Shown in pieces: positions 24,021-35,362 of a stretch of 64,000 nucleotides of DNA. Below the pieces are notes generated by a model, which saw only the letters and a program-made list of their open reading frames with translations, was not told where the DNA came from and made no database searches. Origin of the DNA: Phoenix dactylifera. Its lineage: Eukaryota > Streptophyta > Magnoliopsida > Arecales > Arecaceae. The stretch spans positions 6,559,605 through 6,623,604 of the forward strand of contig NC_052409.1 in NCBI RefSeq assembly GCF_009389715.1, read 5' to 3'. Every line of letters starts with the position of its first letter. The stretch's first letter is position 1. Position numbers and translations under genes: made by a program.

Positions 24021-26579
24021 GTACGGTAGTATCCTCTACCTTCCTCTTTTTTTAGATTTTTTCCGCTTTGTTGGGGTTGGGGAAGATTGATTTTCGCTTA
24101 ATTATGGTGGATAGATCTGGATCCTATTGTTGTGAGGGTTAGTTTTCGAACTTTATGCGGGTGTTAGGGTTATTCGGATCGGATTAGGGTTTTTATTTCC
24201 GTGCTTTTTGAGTGCTGTTTATTGAATTAATGTTTCAAGTGGAGGAATTCTAGGTTTTTCAGTGGAATTAGGAGAATTGGTTCCTGTGATGATAATTGGA
24301 AGATTGCAGAGGAGTGAAGGTAGGATTTGAAGGTCAAATATTTGAGCAATAGATTTTTGACAACAATTCGATGTGGAAACTGTGATGCTCAGACAAATTC
24401 AGTGCTTAAAGTTGGGATCTTGAAGAATTAAGTATACTTGGATTTAATTTAAAGTCAGCAGGACAAAGTGAGGATTCCTATATATTTGTTCATGGTTCAA
24501 GCTTTGGTGGGAAAAGCTCAATGAGAAGGGGTAAGGAAAAATAGCATATGTGGAATTTACCATAGAATTAAGAAACTAACTATCTAACTATATAGTAATC
24601 CAAATTTTGTCAGAGAATATTTTGCTTGATCCGATCCACTGATTCAGTGGGGAAAAGAAAAGCAAAACAAAGGAAGTGAAGGACTGAAGTGAATATTGCA
24701 GTGGAGAAAGTATGTTATAAGCCCCAAACCGTTACCCTGAAAACAAGAAAAAAAAAAATCTGGGCCCTTTGCATGAATTAGCAATTGGTATTTATACCAC
24801 AGTCCATTATGAATCACATTGACCTTGTGGATCACATCCATTTCCTTATGCCATGCAGCATGAGAGCGGTATTCAGTCTTTTTCTGGTAATAGGGGTTGG
24901 ACCTGATATCATTGCTTTTGCAGAAATTCATTGCAACATGGTCTTTCTGCAGCATTTCCACTCCATAAGACCGGTTAACATGAATTTCTTAGGGGCTTCA
25001 AGAACTTCAAAGGATGTGTCCTACTGAGGCACACCAAATTTTCATGTGGGATAAAGATGAAACAAGTACTTTAGGTCTCAAACAGTGACTGCAATTTGGT
25101 CTCCAAATGAAAAATGAGTCATAAATCGAGGCCAAAATTTACTTTGCTTGGCTAACTTCTAGGAGCTGTTATTTAAAAAGAATGCCCAATATATAGAATT
25201 GAACATGCTTTTCTACTTTTGCTTGACGCTGATGCATGATGGAATCATGGATAGGCATTAGTCAATCATGGTTGGTTCGATAATCATGTGAGTCCATGTC
25301 TGATAATACCTTTCTTTGATCTTAAGTTGACATTATGTGCGTCATGGTATCTCAGTGATTGTATTGTTCTTGGTCTCTTTATGTTGGTTCTCTTGGCTGT
25401 TTCGTCTTTCATTAATTTCCTTTGTATTGTGGATTTTGTTCATGAGTTCAGCTACAACTTTGTTTGGTGCTCATATGATTATCTTATGCATCATCATTGC
25501 TTCTATACTTGTAGGATTGAAGTTGGTATTGTATTGTTGATTTTTTTTTCTTATTGTGCCCCAGAAGAGAAGGTTAGTAGGAAGGAGGTGGAGTCTTAGG
25601 AAGTAATACCACCTTTAATTTTCAGCGTTGAAAAGATAGATTGGGATGATGTTAAAAAGAGGTTAGGATTAGCCTAGGGAGGAAGATGTTGGTCCATGTT
25701 TTCTGTTATGATTACCATGTTCTTTTTGCTCCTTTTTATCCAGCTCCTCTCGGTGCTTTTTGCCCAATGATTAGAATAGCGTAATAATATGTTAATGCTT
25801 GATTGTTGATACATATACATTGTTGCTTTTGTGAATTACGATAATATCTCTTATGATGCATGGACCTTTAGCGTTGATACTAATTGGTTACAAATGTGAT
25901 GAGCTCAATATTTGAATTCTTTCATAGAAGATGGACCAAATAATTGTTCATATTTTTTTGGAACCCCGAGCTCACCGTGCTTGCATAAAATATTCCTTAG
26001 CTCCCTGAGTAATTCATCTAATTAACCCAGAGCAATCCATTCCCAATATTCAAGCTAAACTTAAGGTTTCTAAGACAATTATTTTTTTGTTTTTCATTTC
26101 AACTTGGTTAAATGAACCCTTCATGCATCTAGTTGAAGCATGCATTGTTGTATCTAACAGTGGTGAAGCAAAGACCAGTATTTCAAGTCACGGCAGATGG
26201 AATTTTGGTTGATTTGAATTTTTTTAAAATAAAAACTCAAGCCTAGCTTGTCTGACTTGTAAGAGTTGTTGTACAGCAGAGATAAGAAAGTGAAATTAGT
26301 AGCTCGATCTATTTGACCTAGCTTGTCTGGTAGGCCTGATGGCTTGCATATGAAGGACAATCATTTTAAGAAGATATCTTTCTTTTATACTTACAATATG
26401 ACATGAGGCTACTTCATTGAAAATTTTGTGATGTGGAAGATTGTATTCATTGGAGATTTGATGTTTACATTCTTTTGGTTGTATGCAGTAGGAAAGCCAT
26501 ATGAGCTGTTCAGTTGAGTATTTAACCCTTGCCGTCTTATTGTTAAGATCTGGTATTTGTACATTTTGGTGTTATTAAG

Positions 26580-26738
26580 ATGGGCGGCGGTCTGGGCTGC
26601 AAGAAGACTGGGAGAAAAGCCACAAGAGAAGCATTAGTTAGGGCTTATCATATTTCTCTCCTGCTTTCTCCTGTCATTTCCTTTTGGGATTGCATTGTTC
26701 GCAAAATCAGATACTCCTTCAGACCTGAATGGGTGTAG
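26580..26738 (+). other. upstream ORF of 52 codons
   Basis: An ATG at 26580 opens a frame MGGGLGCKKTGRKATREA... that ends at TAG 26736-26738, about 160 bp before the main start at 26897 and in a different frame from it. It sits in the likely 5' leader after the predicted acceptor at 26488. Its Gly/Lys/Arg-rich beginning may be chance. If the leader is as predicted, it could lower translation of the main ORF. Confidence 0.4.
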
Positions 26739-26896
26739 TATTGTTATTGTGGTAACTGTTGCAGTAGTTCCTTTTTCAAGAAGAATTCAGTAACTTATGA
26801 AAGTTTAGGTAAGATGGTATTGGAAGTGGTTCTATTTTGTTAGTAGTCATTTTGAAGATATTAGGCTAAGACCAGTAATTAGAGAGATAGGCAATC

Positions 26897-27568
26897 ATGG
26901 AGAAAGTTGGATGTGGTCAAGAAGGTGCAGTCCTGAAGAAAGGGAAGAAAAAGCAGGCCAAAGATGAGGTGGATCGCCTCAAGCAGGCTGAGAAGAAAAG
27001 GAGGCGCTTAGAGAAAGCGCTCGCAACCTCAGCAGCCATACGCTCTGAGTTGGAGAAGAAGAAACAGAAGAAGAAAGAAGAACAACAGCGGCTTGATGAG
27101 GAAGGTGCTGCAATAGCTGAGGCTGTTGCTCTGCATGTCCTTCTAGGGGAAGATAAAGATGAATCCTGTCATTTCGTGCTGAACAATAATAGAAGATACA
27201 ATCCTAGGGATTACTCTAGCAATTTTGACCTTTTCATGGGTCATCAGAATTTTGCAAAATATTCTGTTGGGGGACTGGGATGGGCAACTGATGCATATGG
27301 GCCTGAATGGAAGTGGAATGATTGGGTGCTTGGACAGTCGCCACCTGCTGCGGTGCATGCAAGACAACTCCAAACACCATATTATGAGGATGCATGTCAA
27401 AGAGCAGATCTATCTGCGGGGCATATAGCAGCACAGGCAGTCTCATCACTTCAAATTGCAGAGGATCCATATAACGAACAATTTGCTGGTCAAGGAATGG
27501 CAACTGTTGTCATCAATAGGATGCTGGGAGGCAGCAACATGGGTAACAAAGTTCGTTTTTACAGGTAG
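26897..27568 (+). CDS. uncharacterised coiled-coil-like protein
   Basis: A 223-residue protein from a single coding exon. Residues 15-70 are very rich in Lys, Glu and Arg with heptad-like spacing (LKQAEKKRRRLEKA, LEKKKQKKKEEQQ), suggesting a charged helix or coiled coil and a possible nuclear localisation signal. Residues 75-90 are hydrophobic and alanine-rich. The C-terminal half has the distinctive segment NFDLFMGHQNFAKYSVGGLG followed by a Trp-rich GPEWKWNDWVLGQ, and the protein ends NKVRFYR. The internal composition is coherent and differs from neighbouring spurious frames, so I judge it a real gene. I do not recognise the family and assign no function. The start is the first ATG of the frame; the long leader with upstream ORFs is described separately. 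Confidence 0.75.
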   Translation: MEKVGCGQEGAVLKKGKKKQAKDEVDRLKQAEKKRRRLEKALATSAAIRSELEKKKQKKKEEQQRLDEEGAAIAEAVALHVLLGEDKDESCHFVLNNNRRYNPRDYSSNFDLFMGHQNFAKYSVGGLGWATDAYGPEWKWNDWVLGQSPPAAVHARQLQTPYYEDACQRADLSAGHIAAQAVSSLQIAEDPYNEQFAGQGMATVVINRMLGGSNMGNKVRFYR

Positions 27569-29064
27569 TTATAACTGCGCTATATGTGGACTTGTATATA
27601 GTTGTCCCAAATGAGTTTTCATCCATTTTGAGTGAGATAAATATCTTCCTGGTCTGATGCTATATCCTTGTCTTGTTATGAAATGTCTGTGTTAAGGTGT
27701 GTCTGTGTCTGAAGGAGTTTGTCGTGTCTGCTGTTTAAGAACGCTGAGGAAAGACCTGCTTCTTGTGTTTTCTTATTGAACAATAAGATTGGTATATCAT
27801 ATGCAGTCCGTTATAAGCTGTTTGTTTTGTTAATTAATCCTCATTTGAAGTTCTTGTTTCTATGGTGAATTTTAGGAATACTGCATTCTGACACTTACCA
27901 CGTACATGGTTTGATTGCTAAGATGAGAAAATCTAAAATGCAATGACCTCTCGCAGTTATACATGTATGAGTTTTTATGTGATACAGCTACTGGAGTTCT
28001 ATGTCCTTGTATTTAGTGGAAAAAATTGCTGTTGAAGTAACTCATATGTTACCCTTGTTCTCCCTTGTTTTAATTTTGATAGCTTTGTTATACCTTGATT
28101 TATAAGTCATTTGAGGAGTGATCGGATTCTAGGTACACGTCAATCAGATGCTGTTGGGATTATGCTTTTATAGGACGTGTCCTTCATCAAGCCTTTGGAA
28201 TCTAAACACCAATGTCCACACTCCATGGATGCCTGCCCGTATTTGGTATATGATCTCCGATCGTGCCTTGGTTTATGATGTTCATTCTTAAATAGAGAAT
28301 GCAGACATGCAATCTCTGCATGTCTTTATATAAATATGATGAACTCAAAGCAATTTTTTTTATTCATTACTTGTTCTATTCTTATCATAGTATGTCAATG
28401 GGTGGCAAAGTTTGTTAGTCCCCATATTCATGTCTTTAGATTTTCGTAAGACCAAGCTATATCGATTGTTGTTGTATCCACATTCTTAATGATTTGCTTT
28501 AAAACAGCAAGCTCATGGTTTGCTTAAATTAGTGGAGGGCTTATGTATCAGCTATCAACTCAAAATCGTAGATTAAAACTAACATTGGTCCTCCACCTTT
28601 GCTGTAAATTTTATCCATCTTTTACATCCAAGCTTGGCTTCATGTGTTACTGATGGGTGATATAGAAATAATTCTTTTCAACATGAATTTATATATGCAT
28701 GGAAAACAAATCTGCTAGAAGCTTGATGTTCCTTGAATCTTCTTTCTGTGCAGACAATTATTTAAAGTTTATCTTGGGACCTTTTTGTAGAAGAAATGAG
28801 GATTCCTCCCTATGGTTATGGCCTTGAATTGTTTGTTATGCAATTTAATTTTTATTCATAATTCTATGCTTTATTATTTGATTACTTATATCTGGAAAAT
28901 CATTTAATTTATAAGATAATCAAATAAAAAGACAAGTCCTTTTCTTAAAAAAAAAAGGAAAGAATATATGAGAGTAACGGTGAAAACACCTTTAGCTTAA
29001 GATTTTGAGGCTTTGAGCACGACGCCTGTTTGTGGGGAGCGCTTTGCCCCTGCATACCGATAAA

Positions 29065-29538
29065 TAATAATAAGGATTTTTTGCATAGATACCCTACTAA
29101 ATATCAGATTTTGCATGGATACTCTTCTAAAATTGATATTTACATGTATACCTTCGTAAAACTCTATTATTGTATAAATGTCCGTAATATAACGATTGTT
29201 CTAACAGTGTTAAGAAAAATTATATTTATATTAATTAAAAATAAAATAAAATTTTAAAATTATGCTGTTGTCCCTGTTTTCTTACCTTGCTATTGGGATC
29301 GCGATCTATTTGCATGTCTACCCATTAAGGGTATTTTAGTCATTTTAATTAGAAACCGTTAATTTTTTAACGTCATTAGATAGCATAAGTACATATGCAA
29401 AAATAAAAATAAAAATAAAGGGCAGAATGGCAAAACAAGTGTTTTATGGGGGTATGCATGTAAATATTAATTGTAGAAAGATATTCATACAAAATTCGAT
29501 ATTTATGAGGGTATTCATACAAAAAATCCTAATAATAA
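29065..29538. mobile_element. Mutator-type MITE with 9-bp target-site duplication
   Basis: The element runs 29074-29529 (456 bp). It begins GGATTTTTTGCATAGATACC and ends with the inverted equivalent GGTATTCATACAAAAAATCC. The terminal inverted repeats continue for roughly 75-90 bp (second block TACATGTATACC versus GGTATGCATGTA). Immediately outside, both flanks read TAATAATAA (29065-29073 and 29530-29538), a 9-bp direct repeat as made by Mutator-like transposases. The flank is itself (TAA)n-like, so the duplication is weaker evidence than a complex 9-mer. No transposase is encoded, so it is non-autonomous. Confidence 0.8.
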
Positions 29539-31757
29539 TAATAATAATATTCTGAGTGATTATGGAGTTGGCAAAAAAAATTGGCATAGCATATATAAAG
29601 GGTGAGAACTTTTGCTCCTAAGTGAATAGCTGTATGATATTATGTTTGAGTGGAGCTGAATCAACATATTTCTGTACGACGGCATGTGTCCTTAATATTG
29701 AAAAGTATCTACAAAGGCAAAAGCATTCAAAAATTTCAGAATTGGCCACTTCGAAATAAAAAAGGAAAAGTTATTTGGATGTGCAAAAATAGAACAAATG
29801 AGGTCTTTTTGCCTAAATTTCCCTAGTTGATAAATAATTTGGAAATTTTGCAAAAAATGATCTAATTCACTTTCCATCTTATATGTTGGGCTACCTTTTG
29901 TTTTGCTGTGCGAATGCTTCAATTTTGAAATTTTTGGACATCTTTATTCCTAATCCTGATGAATAAACTCTATCTGCATGTCTAAATGGCATTTTTATAT
30001 TGAATATATATATATGAATTGAATGAAAAATGTTTGCCAAATGCTGGATGTGCATGTTTTTTTAATTATTGCTGTATATATCCATTGGGTCAGGTGCAAA
30101 AGCGCTTGAAAATCTTAAAACTAGACTATTTTTACAAGAAGGAAAAAAAAGAGAGGAAGAAAAAGCATTTGGCCGTTTTATCCTTGGAAACTATATAGTA
30201 GTATGTATTCAAGATGCATGTAAACTTACCTGTTACTTGTGCAAGGCAATGGATCTTATCAAACCGAACTTGCGAGAGCATCAAAGTGATCCATTGTGAT
30301 GCCATTCTTGGGCAAGAAAAAGAAAAAGAAGAGAGAAGAGAGAACTCGGCCCGCTTCAAAATCAAGTTCTTTTTTATGATGCTGAGGTTCATCTTGGTTT
30401 TTTTTTTTTTTCTTACGCAAGTTTTGTGTGCCCACTGGGAACTTAGGTCTAACTTGTTGGAAACAATTTTTAGTACTTGGAGGTGGTTTTATTTTGAATT
30501 TGACCTGTTCATTAACCAGTCAAAAATCCAAAACTAAATTCAACATATTTCTTAGATAAATAAATCACTTAATGGGTCCAAACAATTTAGATGATAAACC
30601 TGAATGGACAAATTAGGACGAACCCACTTATATCAACCCAAATCTACTTTTCCGATTGGTTGTTGGTTGGGCTGGTAGGTCGGATCATAAATAACTATCT
30701 GCATAAAGTCGATGCCAAGTTAGAACCAAAGTATTGGCTTATTCTTGCTGATACCGAAGATGGAAAAGTTGGAAAGAATCGGGAGATTCCTCGACCTCGA
30801 GTGATGTCGCCGGCTCGGGATGTTAAAATCTTGATTAATTTTGTAATGTCAAAATATCATATAGAATCAACCTAAATATTTAACAATTATAAATTCTTTT
30901 TTAGATGAAATATTAGCTATTATTTTGAAAGAAAAGAAAGAAAGAAACAACAATCTGCACTAAAATTATCTAGATTCAAAAAATTAAAAATATACTTTTA
31001 TCCAACATTCAAACTAGAATTGATCTTTGATAAGCAGATTAATAGACTTTGACTGCTGGGCAAGCACCAATTCCAGATTCCAATGCAAACTAATATCTCA
31101 GCTTGATCAGTTTTTTCTGCCGACATCCCACTAATGCCAAACTAGTGATCACCAAAAACGCATGCGAATCTAAGTAACTAGAAGCTAACTCGACTTTGGC
31201 CAGACAAGGGACTAGATCCAAACCATATATATCTGAACTAGTTTTAGTTAGGCCAATTAAATCTAGTTATATGGGATTGATTGACTAGGTTCAGTCATCT
31301 AGTATTGTGGGACTCATAACTGAACCTGAATATGTTGATATTCTGATCTTAGATGGGACGCTTGCCTCACCTATATATGAGCTCGAACCTTTTGACACTT
31401 TTTTTGTGTGAGTTGCTTCCAAATCGATTAAATCCACTCAAATATGTGATTTATCTTGATCATTGGTGCCAACTGCTGCGACAAATCAAGTAACCAAGTC
31501 ACCCTGATGACAATATTACTCGTGTTCTCATGCACTTTGGGCATGAAAGAGATTTTGTTACTGAGCACACTCTTAATTAAGTAAACATTTCATGATGTTT
31601 AAGTTTTTATAGGGACATGAACTACAAATTTTTTGACAGTAACATATAATCAAGATTGGCGGAATTGTTCCGAACAGGATGGTTCAAAACATCTCAAGCC
31701 GTACTAGCGGTGGACCAAGACGGTTCCGGCAAAACTGAAACGCCGTCGCCGGAGGAG

Positions 31758-32030
31758 GAGAAAGAGAAAAAAAAGAGAGCAAGCATGGGAGGAAGGGGGA
31801 GGGATAGGGAGAGAGGATGGCGGAGGCTGGCGCTAGTGCAGATGGCGGAGGCCATGGCTGGACTCCTGTTTCATTGCCAACTTCACTTAAATCGCAAATT
31901 TTTTTAGCGGTCGGATCCCTATTTCGAAACAGGAGTCCGGCCTCGGCCTCTGCCATCTGCACCAATGTGAGCCTCCGCCGGCCTCCCTCCCTCTTTCTCC
32001 CTCCTCCGCTCGCTCTCTTTTTTCTCTTCC
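31758..32030. repeat. long inverted repeat (hairpin) element
   Basis: Left arm at about 31758-31872 and right arm at about 31926-32030 are near-complementary over ~105-115 bp, separated by a ~53-bp loop. Paired landmarks are GGACTCCTGTTTC against GAAACAGGAGTCC, GTGCAGATGGC against GCCATCTGCAC, and GAGAGC against GCTCTC. Arms are GC- and purine-rich against an AT-rich background. Both strands are open for 80-116 codons only because of this composition. It could be a foldback transposon or MITE core; a transcript through it would form a long hairpin. Confidence 0.8.
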
Positions 32031-32689
32031 ACAATCTCCTGTGTCAATACAAGCTCGGTATTGCACGGTGCGAGCCTATACACCTATTTATTAGTTAAAC
32101 ATACAATGGTGCAAGCTTCAAATCTATTATTATATGCTTTTCACGACCGTCATCAGTGCAGATAAGTGTCACGGATGGAAGAGGCAACTCTATACAAGAA
32201 ATAATTAACTAGATCTTCTCTTAGGGTACTAGATGAGAATTCTTTATCATTTAAGATTTTCATGCTATGTTTTATGGGAAATTTTAATTGCCACCTTGGA
32301 ATGCCCATCATTTTCATGATCATGACTCCATAGATTCTGCCCTCAAAGTCTCAAGAGCTAGAAATGTCGACAAAGGTAGCTTATGACTCTCAAGGAAGAT
32401 GGAAATAATTCTAATTTCTTGACACTAAATACAATACTACGAATCCTTGAAATTGTTGTTAGGAACATAAAAAAAAAAAAGATATATGCTTCCACTAGTC
32501 TATATAAAAACAGTTTCCTCCAACATTAGCTTTTGCTTTCACCTACTCCCCACTTGCTAGTGGAGCCAACTTGTGCTCCTCAAATAGAGAGAAATAGGTA
32601 ACACTGGTAAATGATGACATGTGATGTGTTGCAACCGAAAGCTTGCCCCCTTGGTCGATGACACGTGGGACCACCCCTATTTTGGGACA

Positions 32690-32907
32690 TTTCGTCGATG
32701 AGCGGGGATGGGATGGCCTTTCAGGCCAAGCACATTTTTCAAGAGGCCAACAGTACTGTGGACTGGATGGCTGCTTATGCGGTCAATCACTCTGGTAGCA
32801 TCTTGTGGATCCAGAAAAAGGATTTGCTTAGGGCATTTCGTGATATTCTGTTTTTTTCATTTTATTGGATATGTTCAGACTTGAATAGTCAGACTTGCCC
32901 GACTTAA
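32690..32907 (+). mobile_element. LINE-type RNase H C-terminal fragment
   Basis: The frame contains FQAKHIFQEANSTVDWMAAY followed by AVNHSG and ILW. This matches the end of the RNase H domain of plant non-LTR elements, where an H-x-FREAN-x-ADW-A motif precedes the final helix. It is followed at about 32909-32940 by an A/G-rich run (AAAAGAAGAAGAAGAAGG) that may be a decayed A-rich tail. Only this terminal piece is present. Confidence 0.55.
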
Positions 32908-33272
32908 CAAAAGAAGAAGAAGAAGGAGAAGAAAAAGTTTATCCCCTTGTGGTCGAGCCTTGGTACCGCAAATTCCGTTGCCTTGCCCGCAAAAGATGGC
33001 GTGGATGTTTGTTACTTTGCTTTAAGAAATAGATATGAAGTGCCCCATTCCTCACACGCGTAGAAAGAGAGGATTGGATAATCCCAAGCGTGCACGCACT
33101 GGATAAATGGGTCTTGACTTAAGGTTTTATTGGCCAAGTAGCCACCTAGCTTTTGACTATATGTGGTGTGGGTCTGTAGGTTGATGCTTTCCAACCGAAA
33201 TGTGCGCATGTGAAGACCAGTGGTGGATAGGATAAAGTTGGTGGACCCATTTCTAACCGGCCCACCCGCTAG

Positions 33273-33423
33273 AGAAATTATTAGGTGGACCAAACAAATC
33301 CATCATGGATCTAGGATGAAATTATCCTACGTCGTGTTGCTATTACGCATAACAGAAAGAGGAAGAAAAATAGAATGATTTTATCCTAAATCTATGGTGA
33401 ACCGGATCAACCTAATAATTTCT
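33273..33423. mobile_element. small MITE, 151 bp
   Basis: Starts AGAAATTATTAGGTGGACC and ends GGATCAACCTAATAATTTCT, its inverted equivalent. Complementarity continues through GGATCTAGGATGAAATTATCCT against AGAATGATTTTATCCTAAAT, giving imperfect terminal inverted repeats of about 54 bp around a ~40-bp centre. I could not see a clean target-site duplication, so the superfamily is left open. Confidence 0.7.
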
Positions 33424-34242
33424 TATAAGTTGGTGATCACTCGAAGTTTCAAATACTAGAATGTTGTTATCTAGAAAACGTGGTGCATAGCTTTAGATAT
33501 TCTTTAATCTAGGTGGAATAAGAATAAACTAAGAAGCGATCTTCTATTGCTTTAGCAGCGACTACCATGTAATGCGAAAATGAAGTGACCGCACTAGGTA
33601 ATGAACAATTATGGGGATCTTGAATCAAAAGAAGGATTTGTATGTTTCTTTTCCTAATAACTACGGTAGAAATACCACCTTCAAGGTTACATACCTAAAT
33701 AATTACATGTAATGATGAGACGATTAACAACTAGATGGCTAGAGGTATATGTTAGTCGTATTGATTTTTTTTGTTAAATGAAGAGCCTCTTGATACGTCG
33801 TGATTTACCTTCTAAACTAGTCCTCGACCATAGTTTTGAAGGGCTACTTGCTTTTGTCCAGCTACTTTGTCCTCGATCTTCTGATTGATCCAAATTGTAT
33901 GTCACAATCATGGAGGAGCATCTGGAACCCCTAGGTTTCACAAAATTTTAAGCTCTCGAATCATTAAACCACTTGACTTAGCATAACAATGGTTTTGATA
34001 CTAATTACATGGTTTTTATACTAATTTAAAGTCCTCAAATCATCCAGAAGCCAGGCCTATTGTTTAACTAACAAATCAGATGGCTCGATGTGCCGGTTTA
34101 GCTTGCTAGTAAATTTTATTGTTGCATGGATTATAGATTAGATTTAAACCTAGCCTTTCATTAAAGTTAGAAGTTTTAGGAAGATGAGGGGAGAGGGATG
34201 TGTTAAATCCTTTGTCATGTAGCCCATTAACTAAATGCGTGT

Positions 34243-34260
34243 ACACACACACACACACAC
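34243..34260. repeat. (AC)n microsatellite
   Basis: About nine AC units in AT-rich spacer. Confidence 0.85.
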
Positions 34261-34626
34261 TCACAAGAAATTCTTGCAACCGAGACACATTGCATATTTT
34301 TCTAGCTGGTGCAACATCTTGGATGTTTTAAAATGGAAAAATAATTTCATATATATAGCTTCCAGTCTATTGAAATATGCATATATACAAAAGACCTTCA
34401 TATATAGTTGCACTACTAACCCAACTGCCAGAGGTTGCAGGGGATTTCTGACCTTCCAAGTTACAACCCTTCCATCTTAATGTAGCAATTAACTAGGCAT
34501 CACAATGCTAAGAGAGTAGCAGACCTGGTGTTCTCATTTTAGGAAGTAAACATCTGTTAATTTGAAACCATGTTAGCCTGCTAAACTAGGTGTAGTCACA
34601 TTCATGAGAACAAGAGATGGTTCGGA

Positions 34627-35362
34627 CGTATCACTTCATTTTATTTAATGTGAATAATAATAATTTTTTATATCTACAAAGGCAATGCTTAGCCTAGCTA
34701 CAAGAAATGTATCTTATCTACGCAATCCTAACTTAGTTGATGCACACATACACTTATAATTTTGGTGGCGGGGTAAAAAACCTCACTCGAAGTTAGATGA
34801 CCACCTATGGACATCAACCATGTAGCCTGGTTTGGTTCTTCGTTGGATCGCACTTTACACAAATTTTAAAGTATTTTTATTTTTTTCTATTTATCTACAT
34901 AGATCTCGAAACAATTACTTTACGATCCAATGGCTAATAATGCAAAAAAAAAAAAAAGAAGAATCATTCTTTCGCATGAAAAAGACTACCCAAACCTACT
35001 TTAGAGTACGGTTCGCATGTTTCATTTAATTTTATGCAATGTAAAAAATATAATTTTTTATATCTATAATGCTTACCCTAGCTGCAAGGCAATGTCTGAA
35101 ATGCATTGTGCATTGAGGCAATCCTAGACTTATTTGATACCACCTATGGACATCAACTACGTACCCTAAGTTGGTGCTTTGTTGGATTGCACTTTGCACA
35201 AATTTTAAAGCATTTTATTTTATTTTAATCTATCTACATAGATCTCGAAATAATTACTATGCGATCCAATGGTTAATATTGTAAAAAAAATATATATATA
35301 TATATATATATCATTCTTTGCATGAAAAAGACTACCCGAATCCACTTTAGGGTATGGCTTTG
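34627..35362. repeat. tandem duplication of ~385-bp unit
   Basis: Copy 1 at about 34627-35012 and copy 2 at about 35013-35362 share many long blocks. These include ATAATTTTTTATATCTA, CACCTATGGACATCAAC, TTTGTTGGATTGCACTTT/TTCGTTGGATCGCACTTT, ATCTACATAGATCTCGAAA, CGATCCAATGG and GCATGAAAAAGACTACCC. Copy 2 lacks a segment of copy 1 and carries a (TA)n expansion at about 35290-35310. There are no terminal inverted repeats, so local duplication is likelier than transposition. Confidence 0.85.
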
